Below, piece after piece: positions 44,258 through 54,413 of a stretch of DNA of 64,000 nt. The position numbers were made by a program, and so were the translations under genes. The stretch is from Paramyrothecium sp. XJ0827 (taxonomy: Eukaryota; Ascomycota; Sordariomycetes; Hypocreales; Stachybotryaceae), in the NCBI GenBank assembly GCA_020881915.1, contig JAJFPB010000006.1, positions 2,046,001 through 2,110,000 on the forward strand, written 5' to 3'. Numbering within the stretch: the stretch's first letter is position 1; the number at the start of each line of letters is the position of its first letter. The notes beneath the pieces are model-generated. The model worked only from the letters and a program-made list of their open reading frames with translations. It did no database searches and had not been told where the DNA came from.

Positions 44258-47200
44258 TTAGTCGATCCGCACGTCTCCCCCAATCGTAGCCTCAGCGTCC
44301 ACATCCTCAACCACGTACCCCATCTCGCGTGCCGCCGCCGCCCTCTCGTCCGCCCTCATCACCCTCTCCCACGCCTCCCACTTCGCCCTATCCTCCGCCG
44401 ACGGCTCCGGCCTCCCTCTAAGAAGCCCCTTCGCGTGCAGCCGCCGCCAATGCTGCCTGCGCTGCGCAAAGGACATGCCCTCCGCGTAGTCCGGGTGCGT
44501 AATGTCGCGGCCCAGCACGTCGTCCAGCACGTCTGCCACGCGGTCCTGCGCCTGCTCCATGAATGCGTTGTATGCGACGCGGCCGCGGCCACCTGTGGTC
44601 CACTGGTCGAGCTTGACAGGGATGGCGTTGCCGAATGACGGGTCGTCGAAGGACCAGACGCATGGCCCGGAGGAGCATGTCGTAGGACGGCAGTAGAGAG
44701 CGCACATGGTGGATTCGGCAGTGAACCAGAGCGAGAAGAGCAGCGCGAGCAGGCCGAAGAGGGTGAATCTGAAGCGGGGGCTGCTGTAGTAAAGGCGCGG
44801 CACAGGAATGTAAATGTAGGACCACGCATACGGCTTGTCGAGGCGAGCGACGCCAGCGCATACTGCACATTCCTGGTGCTTGTGGGTGTGCAAGTCGTTC
44901 TCCATGATTTCGGGCGTTGGTTTCTTCTCCGTGTGCGAATGCGAGTGCGAGACGCGATCTTCGAGGCGCTCAATGCCTTGCTTTGCGGTTCGTATGCCCA
45001 GTAAGCCGGTCCGAAGCGATTTGCTCATGCGATCGTAGGCAGCAAGTTCACCGTCGGAAATGTCCTTTTCCTTGAACGCTGTTTTGAAAGTTGAGTTGCT
45101 TGCGTGTGCTTGATCAGTTTCGGAGTCGGTTTTGAGGTCCAGATCCTTCTGATCGGTTGTTTCGGACTCGCTCAAATCCTTGAGCAAGTCTTCTGGCTTT
45201 GGCAACGAGGTATTTCGCTTGCGACCGAATAAAAGTCCTTCTAGATCTTCCAAGGTAGAATCGTCAATGTTGTGAACTCGCTGCAGCTCCAAGAGGTCGT
45301 CCTTGACAGTGTGCGGCTTGGCGGTGTTCCTAAGTAATGGCCGGCGCCGCGGCAGTGACCGAGCGCGGGGCTTCCTCACAGCTGCCGACGTCGTGACAGC
45401 CACATCTTTATCCTCGGAGCCCGGATCGGACGCTGTGTCACTGAGTCTCGTCCTTCGTGCAGAAGCTCTCCTTCTTTCTCGCTGTGTTGCCACAAGTTCT
45501 GTGCTTGGCAGTTTTCTATCCCGGAGGGTTTCCGTACCCCCGGTGATGATGTGCGGTTTTCTTTCCCTCCACGTTGGTGCGGGCTCAGTAGTAGCCGGTT
45601 TACTATCTCTAATCGTGGTTGCTGGCTCGGTGGTGGGCTGCTTTTTGTCCTGAAGAATCGGCTCGTCTGGAATCGTGAACTTGTCCTCGACCTTGACAGT
45701 CGCCGGAGTCTCAACGTAAGCACCAGTCACCTTCGGCGTTGGCATTGAAAGGATTTCTTGCTTCCTTGGCCTCGGTGTAGCCTCTGGTTCATCCGGGAAA
45801 TCCTCCTTCCTGTCATCTTCGTCGTCCCTATCCTCGTCTGACTTAGGCGAAGGGGCTCTGATGGAGCCTCTCTCTGAGTGGTTCTCAGCGGGGGCAAAGA
45901 GCTTCATTTCCGAGTCGATTCTGTCGACGGGGTCTTCGGAATGCATACTGGATCTCTTACTCTTAGTTGATTCCGTAGAGCGTACCCGTCGCAGCCCGGC
46001 AAACTCCACCGTGGGTCTCAAGCCTTCACTGTCCTTCGTTTCTGAGCCGCCGGCTTTTCCACCATTCTCCAAGTTCAAACGGCCGTTGCGACTTCGCCAT
46101 CGCGTCCTATCGCTGGCGGCTCTCTCTGGTCTCTCTGGTCTCTCTGGTCTTTCGAGTCTCTCGGGTCTCTCAAGCCGTTCGAACCGTTCAAGCCGTTCAG
46201 ATCTCTCAGTCTTCTCAACGCGAGGCGGGGTAGGCGGTCTCTCGACTTCTTGCTCCGGCGCAGGACTGGCGCTTGCAGCTCGCGCCAAACGTCGTAATAT
46301 ATCGCGATGATCGCCAACCTTGGCTTCTTCATTTTGCGTTACCGAGGTTGTTGCTTTTCCTGCTTCATCGCTCTTCTTTTCCTCCCTGTCGATGCTGCCG
46401 CTGTTCCGGCGAGCCTTGTAAATTGTCACCGGAGTGTCTGGTATGCGCTCACCGCCAATCTCAAATGCCGACTTTGGCCTCAGCGGAGGGTTGGGTTCTA
46501 GCTCGACGTTATTGGCAGCCTCCACAACTGGTTCACGGTTTGGTTGTGGCCGAGCTTCCACCTCTGGTGAGAGCGAGCGTGAGATCGATCGTGACAGAGA
46601 GTTTTGCTCCCGAATCTCTTCCAGACGAACCGCTGCCAGAGCCCGCTTCGGAAGACCGTCAACCTCCCTTTGCCGTATCTCGTCCAGCTTAGTGTTTTTG
46701 GGTCGCGGTTGATTTCGATCCGGAAGTGGTATGCGAGATTCAACCTCAAGTTCTCTCGCCCGGATTTCGTCCAACTTGGTGTTCCTGTGTCGTGAGCGTG
46801 GTGTGTCCGCCTGCCCATTCGCCCCTACATCTGTTTCCAACGCTCTAATCTCATCAAGTTTCGTATTTCGCTGCGTAAAGGTGCTTTTCAGCGGTGATCT
46901 CGTCCTAGCGACCACCTTGATACCCTCACTCGAAGCTGTCCGCGCCGCGGCTGGCTGATAGCCGAACCTGATCCTAGGGCTGTCCGACACTGTCAAGTCG
47001 CCCGCGGTGAAGTCTTGGTCGACCTGCCACGCGAAACTCTTTTCGGGCGATACAATGGCGGGGTGTGACTGGGCAGGCGGTTCGATGGAAGGTAATGGCA
47101 TATCCTCGATTCCAGGAACAAGCGACGCAAGGGTTCCTTCGTCGTGGAGATCCTTGGGGGTGGTTCCTCGAGAAGAGAACAAACCCGAGCTAAGGCGAGC

Positions 47201-47902
47201 CCTACTCCTCCAGTCGCTTGACCGTTCTCTGGATGTTGCTTCTGGCGCCCCTACCCTCCCAGTAGATTGCCGCGTGTCGACGGTTGCATTCGACTCCAAC
47301 CTCCCGGACGATTCGCCGTTCCTCCCCGTGCTCGACTCCTGCTCTTTACCTGCACTCTGGGACGTGCTCGGCCTTTGCGAAAGCTGCCCCCCCTTCTTGC
47401 TGTCCAGATGATCCTCGCTCATCAGCTTGCGCATCTTGACCTCGTCGGAGCCCTGCCTATTCCGCCACGGCCGCGGCGCCGGGCTCGGCGATCCATTTCC
47501 TGGCTGTTCCAGCTCTGCCTTCTCCTCCTCCTCCGCCAGCTTGTACGCCTCGGTCAAGGAGATGGGCCGGCGATGCAGGAACGAAGGAGCTGTCGACGAC
47601 GGGCGCGGTATGCGCGTGCTCCCGGAGGAGCCCACGCTGCTGTTGCTGCCCCTGCGTGTCGCGGGGGTGGTGCTGGCAGCTTGTGAGTCGGAGTTCGTCC
47701 TTCGGTTGAAAAGCCCTCCACGGGGCTTGGTGGCGCCACCTGCATCGTCCTTTGCGCCGCTGCTGACGTTGCTCGCGGCCGTGTTCGCCGTCGTACTGGT
47801 GAAGAGCGGCTTCCGCCCCTCGTGCTTGACGAAGAGCTGGCTCGTTGGGCGGTTGTTTGGTCGCGCGCCGGCGGCGGGCGCGTTGTTGCGATCGCGGTCC
47901 AT
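44258..47902 (-). CDS. Large disordered protein with KNTKLDEIR repeats and one membrane segment
   Basis: Single-exon gene of 1214 residues; ATG at 47902 is the first in the frame. I do not recognise a named family. Residues 1-1000 are low complexity: Ser/Pro-rich to about 330, then four spaced copies of a (K/R)NTKLDEIRxRE motif (about 340-450, the last degenerate), then an Arg/Glu/Leu run built of ERLERPERPER units (about 565-595), then acidic and basic patches. At about 1037-1056 a hydrophobic stretch (FTLFGLLALLFSLWF) looks like a single membrane span, followed by a cysteine-rich turn (CALYCRP, CSSGPC) and a compact about 130-residue tail. This suggests a tail-anchored-like protein with a long soluble N-terminus on the cytoplasmic or nuclear side. 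The motif spacing hints at repeated docking sites. Confidence 0.75.
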   Translation of the reverse strand: MDRDRNNAPAAGARPNNRPTSQLFVKHEGRKPLFTSTTANTAASNVSSGAKDDAGGATKPRGGLFNRRTNSDSQAASTTPATRRGSNSSVGSSGSTRIPRPSSTAPSFLHRRPISLTEAYKLAEEEEKAELEQPGNGSPSPAPRPWRNRQGSDEVKMRKLMSEDHLDSKKGGQLSQRPSTSQSAGKEQESSTGRNGESSGRLESNATVDTRQSTGRVGAPEATSRERSSDWRSRARLSSGLFSSRGTTPKDLHDEGTLASLVPGIEDMPLPSIEPPAQSHPAIVSPEKSFAWQVDQDFTAGDLTVSDSPRIRFGYQPAAARTASSEGIKVVARTRSPLKSTFTQRNTKLDEIRALETDVGANGQADTPRSRHRNTKLDEIRARELEVESRIPLPDRNQPRPKNTKLDEIRQREVDGLPKRALAAVRLEEIREQNSLSRSISRSLSPEVEARPQPNREPVVEAANNVELEPNPPLRPKSAFEIGGERIPDTPVTIYKARRNSGSIDREEKKSDEAGKATTSVTQNEEAKVGDHRDILRRLARAASASPAPEQEVERPPTPPRVEKTERSERLERFERLERPERLERPERPERPERAASDRTRWRSRNGRLNLENGGKAGGSETKDSEGLRPTVEFAGLRRVRSTESTKSKRSSMHSEDPVDRIDSEMKLFAPAENHSERGSIRAPSPKSDEDRDDEDDRKEDFPDEPEATPRPRKQEILSMPTPKVTGAYVETPATVKVEDKFTIPDEPILQDKKQPTTEPATTIRDSKPATTEPAPTWRERKPHIITGGTETLRDRKLPSTELVATQRERRRASARRTRLSDTASDPGSEDKDVAVTTSAAVRKPRARSLPRRRPLLRNTAKPHTVKDDLLELQRVHNIDDSTLEDLEGLLFGRKRNTSLPKPEDLLKDLSESETTDQKDLDLKTDSETDQAHASNSTFKTAFKEKDISDGELAAYDRMSKSLRTGLLGIRTAKQGIERLEDRVSHSHSHTEKKPTPEIMENDLHTHKHQECAVCAGVARLDKPYAWSYIYIPVPRLYYSSPRFRFTLFGLLALLFSLWFTAESTMCALYCRPTTCSSGPCVWSFDDPSFGNAIPVKLDQWTTGGRGRVAYNAFMEQAQDRVADVLDDVLGRDITHPDYAEGMSFAQRRQHWRRLHAKGLLRGRPEPSAEDRAKWEAWERVMRADERAAAAREMGYVVEDVDAEATIGGDVRID

Positions 47903-49191
47903 GGTAGAGGACACGAGCAGCGCGGAGAAAAGACGGATGAGATACGGATGCTCAAGCTCGGTGTCGTGGAGTCATGGTACGCAAACAGTCGGCGATCAGG
48001 TTCTAGCGCGTCATAGCATCGCAGGTCGCCGCAGCTCTCCACGAAGCTCGTCTCTCGGCGTGTTGGACGAAATCAACGGTGAACACGATGCTTGCAGCTT
48101 CAACAGATTCGGGACAGTTCCAGCGAGGCAGGGTTGAACTCGATGTCAGATAGCGATGACAAAGCTTATCCCACAGACTATGCGACAGAGCAGGCGCTCG
48201 ATGGTCGAGGCGTGGCGGCGAGAGCAAATTCGCGGTGGAAGGTTTGACTTAAATTCCAATGTTTGGATTCCTTTGAGCAGCACCGCGTTTCCGCAGCTGA
48301 GGTACAGGTACAACTGCACCAGGCGGAAAGAGGGACCACTAAACACAAGGCCTAACTTGTGGTGGCCCATGTTTTTAGCGGGCCCCGCCAACAATCACTG
48401 CCAAATTGTTACCGCCGCCGCCGAGGGACCCCGACCCCGGATTTGGCGGTCAAGAAAAGCATCGCAAATTCCGTCGCCCGGCCGAGGTATAGCCGAGTTG
48501 AGGTGTTGATGAAAGACTTGCTGCCCGGCATTCGCTTATTGCCGACATGCCATGCCAGTTGCTGCAAAGGTTAGTTGGATCGGGCAAATCAAGTGGCCGG
48601 GCTAGGGACTCAATAAGCAACAGCCGGTGACCAATCACCTGTTGAGCTGCACCTTGTTTCTGGACAACAGCCCTGGGGCTCACGAAGTCCTTAGCGCAAT
48701 AGACCCTGGACTGTCATCAAAATCTTACCATCCAGGCATTATATAGCAAATCCTTCCATAGAAAACAGTAGGGAGAAAGGAGTTAAGATGTAATGCCCAT
48801 CCGTCAGCCCCATGTACTTCTAAACAATGGAATGTCGTGCTCAGAAATCTCCCGGGCTTCGTGATAATGAATCCAAACATCTAGAGAACCAGCGCTTCCA
48901 GCACTTCCAACCCTCTAGTTTTCCTGGCTCGGAGTGGGTTCGGGTCTTAGCCCATTATGTTTTCCCCTTCCTAATAACGCCCCTGTTTTCCATGCGCATG
49001 CTATCTTAAAAGTAGATTGGAGTGGGCAGTTGCGCGCGCATCCGGAAAGAATCTCACGTTTGGGATTCGATGCGCAGGGGTAGCCCTCAACCCATCGTTC
49101 CATCCTTGTTAGCTCTTATATCTACTCGAGCTTCAGCTCCCCAGTTGATTTTTCAACTGTGAAATTCTTCAATTGTCAAGCTCTCCTCGTT
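47903..49191. other. Divergent intergenic region
   Basis: Upstream regions of the disordered membrane protein (minus) and the acetyltransferase (plus). A TTATAT string at about 49115, some 75 nt before the plus-strand ATG, could serve as a TATA element. No gene was recognised. Confidence 0.4.
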
Positions 49192-50743
49192 ATGGCCATC
49201 TCTTCGAAGCCGACGCCCCTCCGGCGTCTCTCCCACATGTAAGTGCTCCTCCGTCCACAGCCGCACCCGGGCGTCGACTTACACGCGGCCCAGGGAGCTC
49301 TTCAACTCCTCGCGCCACCATCTCGGCATCTACCGCTGCGTCGTCTTCACATGCCGCTACCAGCTCCCCTCAGCATCCCCCGATGCCCTTTCCCCGGACC
49401 GGCTTCTCGCTGCGCTCGGGGACGTTGTCGAGGATCAGCCCATGCTGCGGGTCGGCATCCTGGCCGAGGACACCGACAAGGCCACCTTCTCGCACGTGGA
49501 GCAGCTTGATCTGCGCGAGCACGTCGAGTTTCGCGGCGTCTTGGACGGCGTCGCCTCCGCGGCCGAGTACGAGGCTCGTCTGGCCGACATCCAGGGCTTG
49601 CGCCACAACGAGCGCTGGACGGAGCTCGAGACCCGACCCCCCTGGAAGCTCATCGTCGTCCAACCACCTCCGGGGCTCTTCGCGGCTCCTCACCAGGACA
49701 TCCTATTCGCATTCCACCACGCCCTTGCGGACGGCACGTCTGGGAGAATCTTCCACGAGCTCCTTCTCGCAGCACTGCTCCGAACCCCAACCGCCGAGCC
49801 TAGCAGCAATCCGCAGTTGCAGCATACTCTATCATTCCCAAAACCACCAGTACTGCCAGAAGCCCAGCAGGACGCCCTCGCCTACCGTTTCACCAAGCGC
49901 TTCATCTTCCGCAATGTATGGGCCGAATACGGTCCTTCGGCGCTGCAATCCCGCAAGCAACGCGTCTGGGCAGCCGCTGACATGAGCCTCACCCGTCCCT
50001 ACGTCACGCGGGTCCTCTTCGTCGACGTCGAGGCAGCCGCCCTCTCCTCCCTGCTCAAGGCGTGCAAGGCCCACGCCACCTCCCTCACCGGCCTGCTGCA
50101 AGCCCTCGTCCTGGCCTCGCTCGCTCGCCGCCTGCCTGCTGACCTTGCGCCGGCCTTCACGTCCAGCACGCCCATCAGCCTGCGACCGTACGTTAAACCG
50201 TCCACGGACCCTTCGCTGCGTGACGCCCTTCGCGTGCTCGTCTCCGACATGCCCCATCACCACTCGCTCTCCGTCACGACCGAGCTCCGTGATGCCACCG
50301 CCTCAGAGCTTGACACGGCCATCTGGGCCAGCGCTGTGCGTGTCAAGGGCGAACTGGTGAAGCGGACTTCTGCCATTCCGAAAAATGATCTCGCCGGCTT
50401 GCTGAAGTACATATCCAACTGGCACGACTTCTGGAACTCGAAAGACGGTAAGCCGCGGGCCGAAGCGTGGGAGATTAGCAATGTCGGCATCATCAAGCCA
50501 CCTGCCATCTTAGAAGAAGCCTCAAGCAATGCCGTATCAATCACACGCATCCTGTTCACCAACGGCGCCATTCCCGCCGGCCCAGCCATCAGTATCGGCG
50601 TGGGCAGCGTCGTGGGCGGCCCATTGACAGTGACCTTGACGTGGCAGGAGGGTGCTGTCGAAGAAGATGTGGTCCGAGGGATAGCCGAAGACCTGAAAGT
50701 CTTCGTGAACCAGTTGCACAAGACGGGCAAGTTTGCCGCTTGA
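49192..50743 (+). CDS. Alcohol acetyltransferase-like protein (PF07247)
   Basis: Exons 49192-49238 and 49294-50743, with a 55-nt intron (49239-49293, GTAAGT to CCCAG) in phase 2, giving 498 residues. The spliced N-terminus reads MAISSKPTPLRRLSHMELFN, followed by HHLGIYRCVVFTCRY, as in the fungal AATase family. The acyltransferase motif HHALADGTSG (HxxxDG) is at about 157, and SISLRP-like TPISLRPYV at about 310. Such enzymes transfer acetyl from acetyl-CoA to alcohols or related acceptors, in yeast making volatile esters. The catalytic His and Asp-Gly are present; the substrate is unknown. The C-terminal DFWNS and GGPLTVTLTWQEG segments match the second half of the condensation-like fold. Strong C/G third positions. 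Confidence 0.88.
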
Positions 50744-51167
50744 AAGGTCTGCTATGCGGCAAAGGGAGGTATGGGGAGGGGGTTTGAAGGAAAAAGATAG
50801 CTTCAGGACTGCATAAAAAGGCATATTGAGACTTGGAAAATAATTTCACTGTAAACAAAACACTTGGTCACTTCTTTTTGAGTTTAGACAGCAAGTTCGT
50901 TGGAAGAAGATGTAATTCTATATACGCATTAAGATGTTTTCTAAGCGCAACTTCGTATGATCCTGAGCCCGGCAGGTCCCCCACATCCCCGAACAGGGAC
51001 GGTTTTCTATAGCACATAGACATGCCAGTCTATCCAAACGCCAGTCATGCAGTGAAGATATTACAGGTCTTCGTTGGCAATCCTCTAACAAAAGAAAGGC
51101 CGTGGTGTTCCAACATGGAACCGCCACACTGTATGTGTATCCAAAATGTCGTCACGTCTATCAGGGA
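50744..51167. other. Convergent spacer
   Basis: 3' regions of the acetyltransferase and the channel gene. Nothing was recognised. Confidence 0.45.
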
Positions 51168-54100
51168 TTACCATCCCTCACCAGGGTTCCGTCGTGTGCG
51201 GTTGCTTGATCTGAAATAGTCATACTGCGTAGGGTCATGAACCTCTTGGTCATCCTCTGCCTGCGCGACTCCAGTGTATCCTCGCGGCCCAGGGACGAAG
51301 CCGGCCATTGGCGGACCAGGGCTGGGCATGGCGGAGGACTGCACCGGTGTAATTCGACCTCTCTCGACCGACATGTCACGAGCCGCCCTCATCGGAGGGC
51401 TGACTGGCACGTCCGCGGCATGTTGGACGAGACCAGCTGAGCTCGTGTTCTCCTGAGAGTAGAGAGGGCTGCGCGTCCGGCTCGTCGGGTCAAAGGCAGC
51501 GCCCATCATCGGCTGCTGCGAAAAGCCACTGGCGGGAGGTGCCATGGGGGGGCGGAAAGGTTGGTAGCCCGTCTCAGACTGCGTGTACTGTCGTCGGCTG
51601 CTGCCAGCTCCAAACGGCGTAGAACGACCAGACAGAGGAGTTCCCGGACGAGATCCGCTGCCAAAGTCATCCCCCGGAGCCATTGTCGACGGAGTGTTGG
51701 GTCGCATAATTTCGCCGGGTCGGCCAAAGATTTCACCCGCACCGTGGTCCTCTGCGAATTCCGCCCTGTTCTTGTAATACTCAAAGTCCATACGGTTCTC
51801 TGAGACATACTCGAAGCCCGGTACTGCATTTGCCGACTTGCCAGGCTTGCCACCTTGCATGGGATCCAGGGCATACATGTCCGAGTATCCGCTCACGCTC
51901 ATGATATCGCTGGCCTCGGCATCGCGGCCGTCCGAAAGTCGTCCCTTGTACAGCGACGGGAGCAAGTTCTGAGCCTTCTGGTGGACCATCGGAGTGATGA
52001 GGGGCTTGTACAGAGCGGGGTTTCCGAAGCGGCTGGCGAGCTTCTCACTGCGGAGCTGGTTCTCTTTGCCTACAGCGTTCTCGGGGTTCTTGCTCGAGTG
52101 ACGCGTGCTGTAGTAGCGAATCTTGTCGTCGAAAACCCTGCTGCAGTACAGCTTGAAGCCGATCATGAGGAACGGCAGAGGGCAGACTGCGTAGAACTGG
52201 AACCTAGTACCGTTGCCCTGGACCCAGATCGTGAGAAGGAAGAAAAAGTTGGACAGGATGGCGCCGAAGACGAAGCGGTTGAAGACCACGCGCCAGAATA
52301 CGCCTCCCGACTCGGTTTTTGTCACGAAACGGTAGAGAAGGAGGTACTTCTTGAGGTATGAGTCGATGCAGAAGTACATGGCCGTCGCGATGAGGACCAT
52401 CGGCTGAATTCCAGCAAAGCACAGAGTGACCGTTGCGTAGAACAGGAAGTAATTGTAGTATGGGGCATATTCGAAAGGCGGCGGCGCTGTCAACTCAATA
52501 AGCTCTCTTGGCGTCGGACTCGAGAATTTCTTGAGGAAAAAGGCGTAGATGAGAGGCCAAACCTGGGACAGATCAATGGCCGCACCAAGTTGTCGCTGCA
52601 GGAGATAGGTCACCCAGAAGGGGCTGTTTCGGCAAAGCGAGGAGAACAGGGTTCTCAGGATCTGCGATTCGAGGATAGCCTCCCAAGCGTCTTCACCCTT
52701 GTTTGCCTTGATTACGACACCCGAGACAAAACTCCAGATGACGCTGAAAAGAGAAAAGACGATCAAGTTGTTGAAGACGAAGAAGGAGTACAGCTTGGCC
52801 AAGACGTGCCTCTCACGTCCTGTTTTGGTTTGGTCACCGGACTTGATGGCCAGGCGGCGGAAGATGATGGGAAGCACCAAGAAAAAGAGGGAAGTCAGCG
52901 CAGGCGACGCGATACCCTGCACAAAACCCCACCAGCCGCTGTTTGCCTCCAAAGAACGCTGGAAAGCCGGCCATACCTTGCCCAAGTTGGACAAGTTGAC
53001 AAGGAAGATAGCCATCATGGCATTGGGCGCAATCCAGAAGAAGGTGAGAAGAATGATCCACAAGGTGTTGATCCATCGCCTGCGGCTACGGGCCGCGGCG
53101 GTAAGGGACATGTTGCTCCAAATAATGTCGTTGGGACGAGGGGCTAATGTGACGGTGGCACCGTGAGGCTTCTTCTTACGGCACAGGTACGCAATGCTGT
53201 GGGCTTCTTCGATGTCAGAATAGCTGGCAAAACCGTACGGCATCGTGTTTCGGCGGTCCACGCTGGCTCGAACACCCTTGATCTGGACCTCGAGGTCGCG
53301 GATGCGCTGGGTGTAGTACTCGATGGCGTCCAACTTCTGTCCGCGAGGATACGTCGAAAACGAGGGATCCTTCTTGGAAGGCTTGCAAGTAGGCCGCGAC
53401 GCAGGGAGCTGCTGGGGGTTCTTGAGGTACCTGGCCAGCACAGCCTCGAGTTTGCGGACGGCATGGTCGTGTTCTTGAATCAAGGTGGGCAGGTCTTTGA
53501 CATTGCGTGCAATGGCCGTGCGGGCGAATGAGGAGTTCGGCGCGACACCGTCAATGATTCGCGCAATGCCTTCATCGGAGCAACCTTGCTTGGGAATATC
53601 GAAAAGCTAGTCAATTCAAGTTAGCCGAGTTTGAGGTTTGGCAGGTTGTTGCCACGCCATTCTTCAACTTACCAGGAGTGTTCGAGAATGCAAACTGTTC
53701 TGGAACTCCTCGCTCTCAAAGTACTTCCTTCGCAGCTGCAGCACCTTGCGGTAGTTCCACCACAAGAAACCGGCCACAATGATGGAGTAGAGCCAGGCGA
53801 CGGCGGTCTGAGCCCACATGGCGTCGCCCGTCACATCAAGAGGTGTGACCTGGATAATCCATTGGGTTTCACCGTCAGGCCCAACGCGGAAATTGGTCCA
53901 GTGGACGGGGACGAGAATGCCGACGCCGATGACAGTCAAAGTCAAGAACATGTTGCGGCACATGCGGACGAAGCGGAGGAAGACGGTGGCATCCATTCCG
54001 ATCTGATGCATCAGCACCTCCTCACGTGTGTTAACGAGCGGAGCGATCCACGACCATGGTTCCTTTCCCAGCGGCGGAGGGGCGTGTTTCTCGTCGGCAT

Positions 54101-54413
54101 GCTTGAGCTTGGGGGCGTACACGGCTTGGTTGTAGGGGCGGAGAAAGGAGAAGGCGAGGGCGATGAAGGCGGTAAATCCAAGGGAAGTACCCAAAGCCGA
54201 GTAAATGGACGTCGCTGCGAGCTGTTGAGAATGAACGGGTCAGTGTCAATTGGCACAGGAAAAGAGGCCAGAGGCCGGTCCCCTCAAGTAGCCGGGCGGC
54301 ATGCTCACCTTGCCAGAGAAGGGGTCGGCGAGGAGCTTCAGCAACTCCTGTCCTGGATCATCTTTGTGGTCCTGTCGAGCGAAGACCTCGAAGGCCGTAG
54401 CCTGGCTCGTCAT
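51168..54413 (-). CDS. Csc1/OSCA/TMEM63-family channel (RSN1-type)
   Basis: Exons 54413-54309, 54221-53673 and 53606-51168, with introns of 87 and 66 nt in phase 0, giving 1030 residues. Order of parts: an N-terminal segment with the usual SALGTSLGFTAFIALAFSFLRPYN first span (about 42-65), two more spans by about 190, a cytosolic PHM7-type domain (LFDIPKQGCSDEGIARI at about 219 to about 420), then a block of hydrophobic spans between about 430 and 780 with SPALTSLFFLVLPIIFRRL and FYATVTLCFAGIQP. The last about 240 residues are a soluble, Pro/Ser/Gly-rich tail. Members are osmo- or mechanosensitive calcium-permeable channels, or plasma-membrane proteins like yeast Rsn1. The start is the ATG that opens the conserved N-terminus. 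Confidence 0.92.

Noticed and set aside
49173..49985. 270-codon plus-strand frame over the acetyltransferase
   Set aside because: Ser/Thr/Pro-rich out-of-frame reading; the PF07247 motifs are in the other frame.
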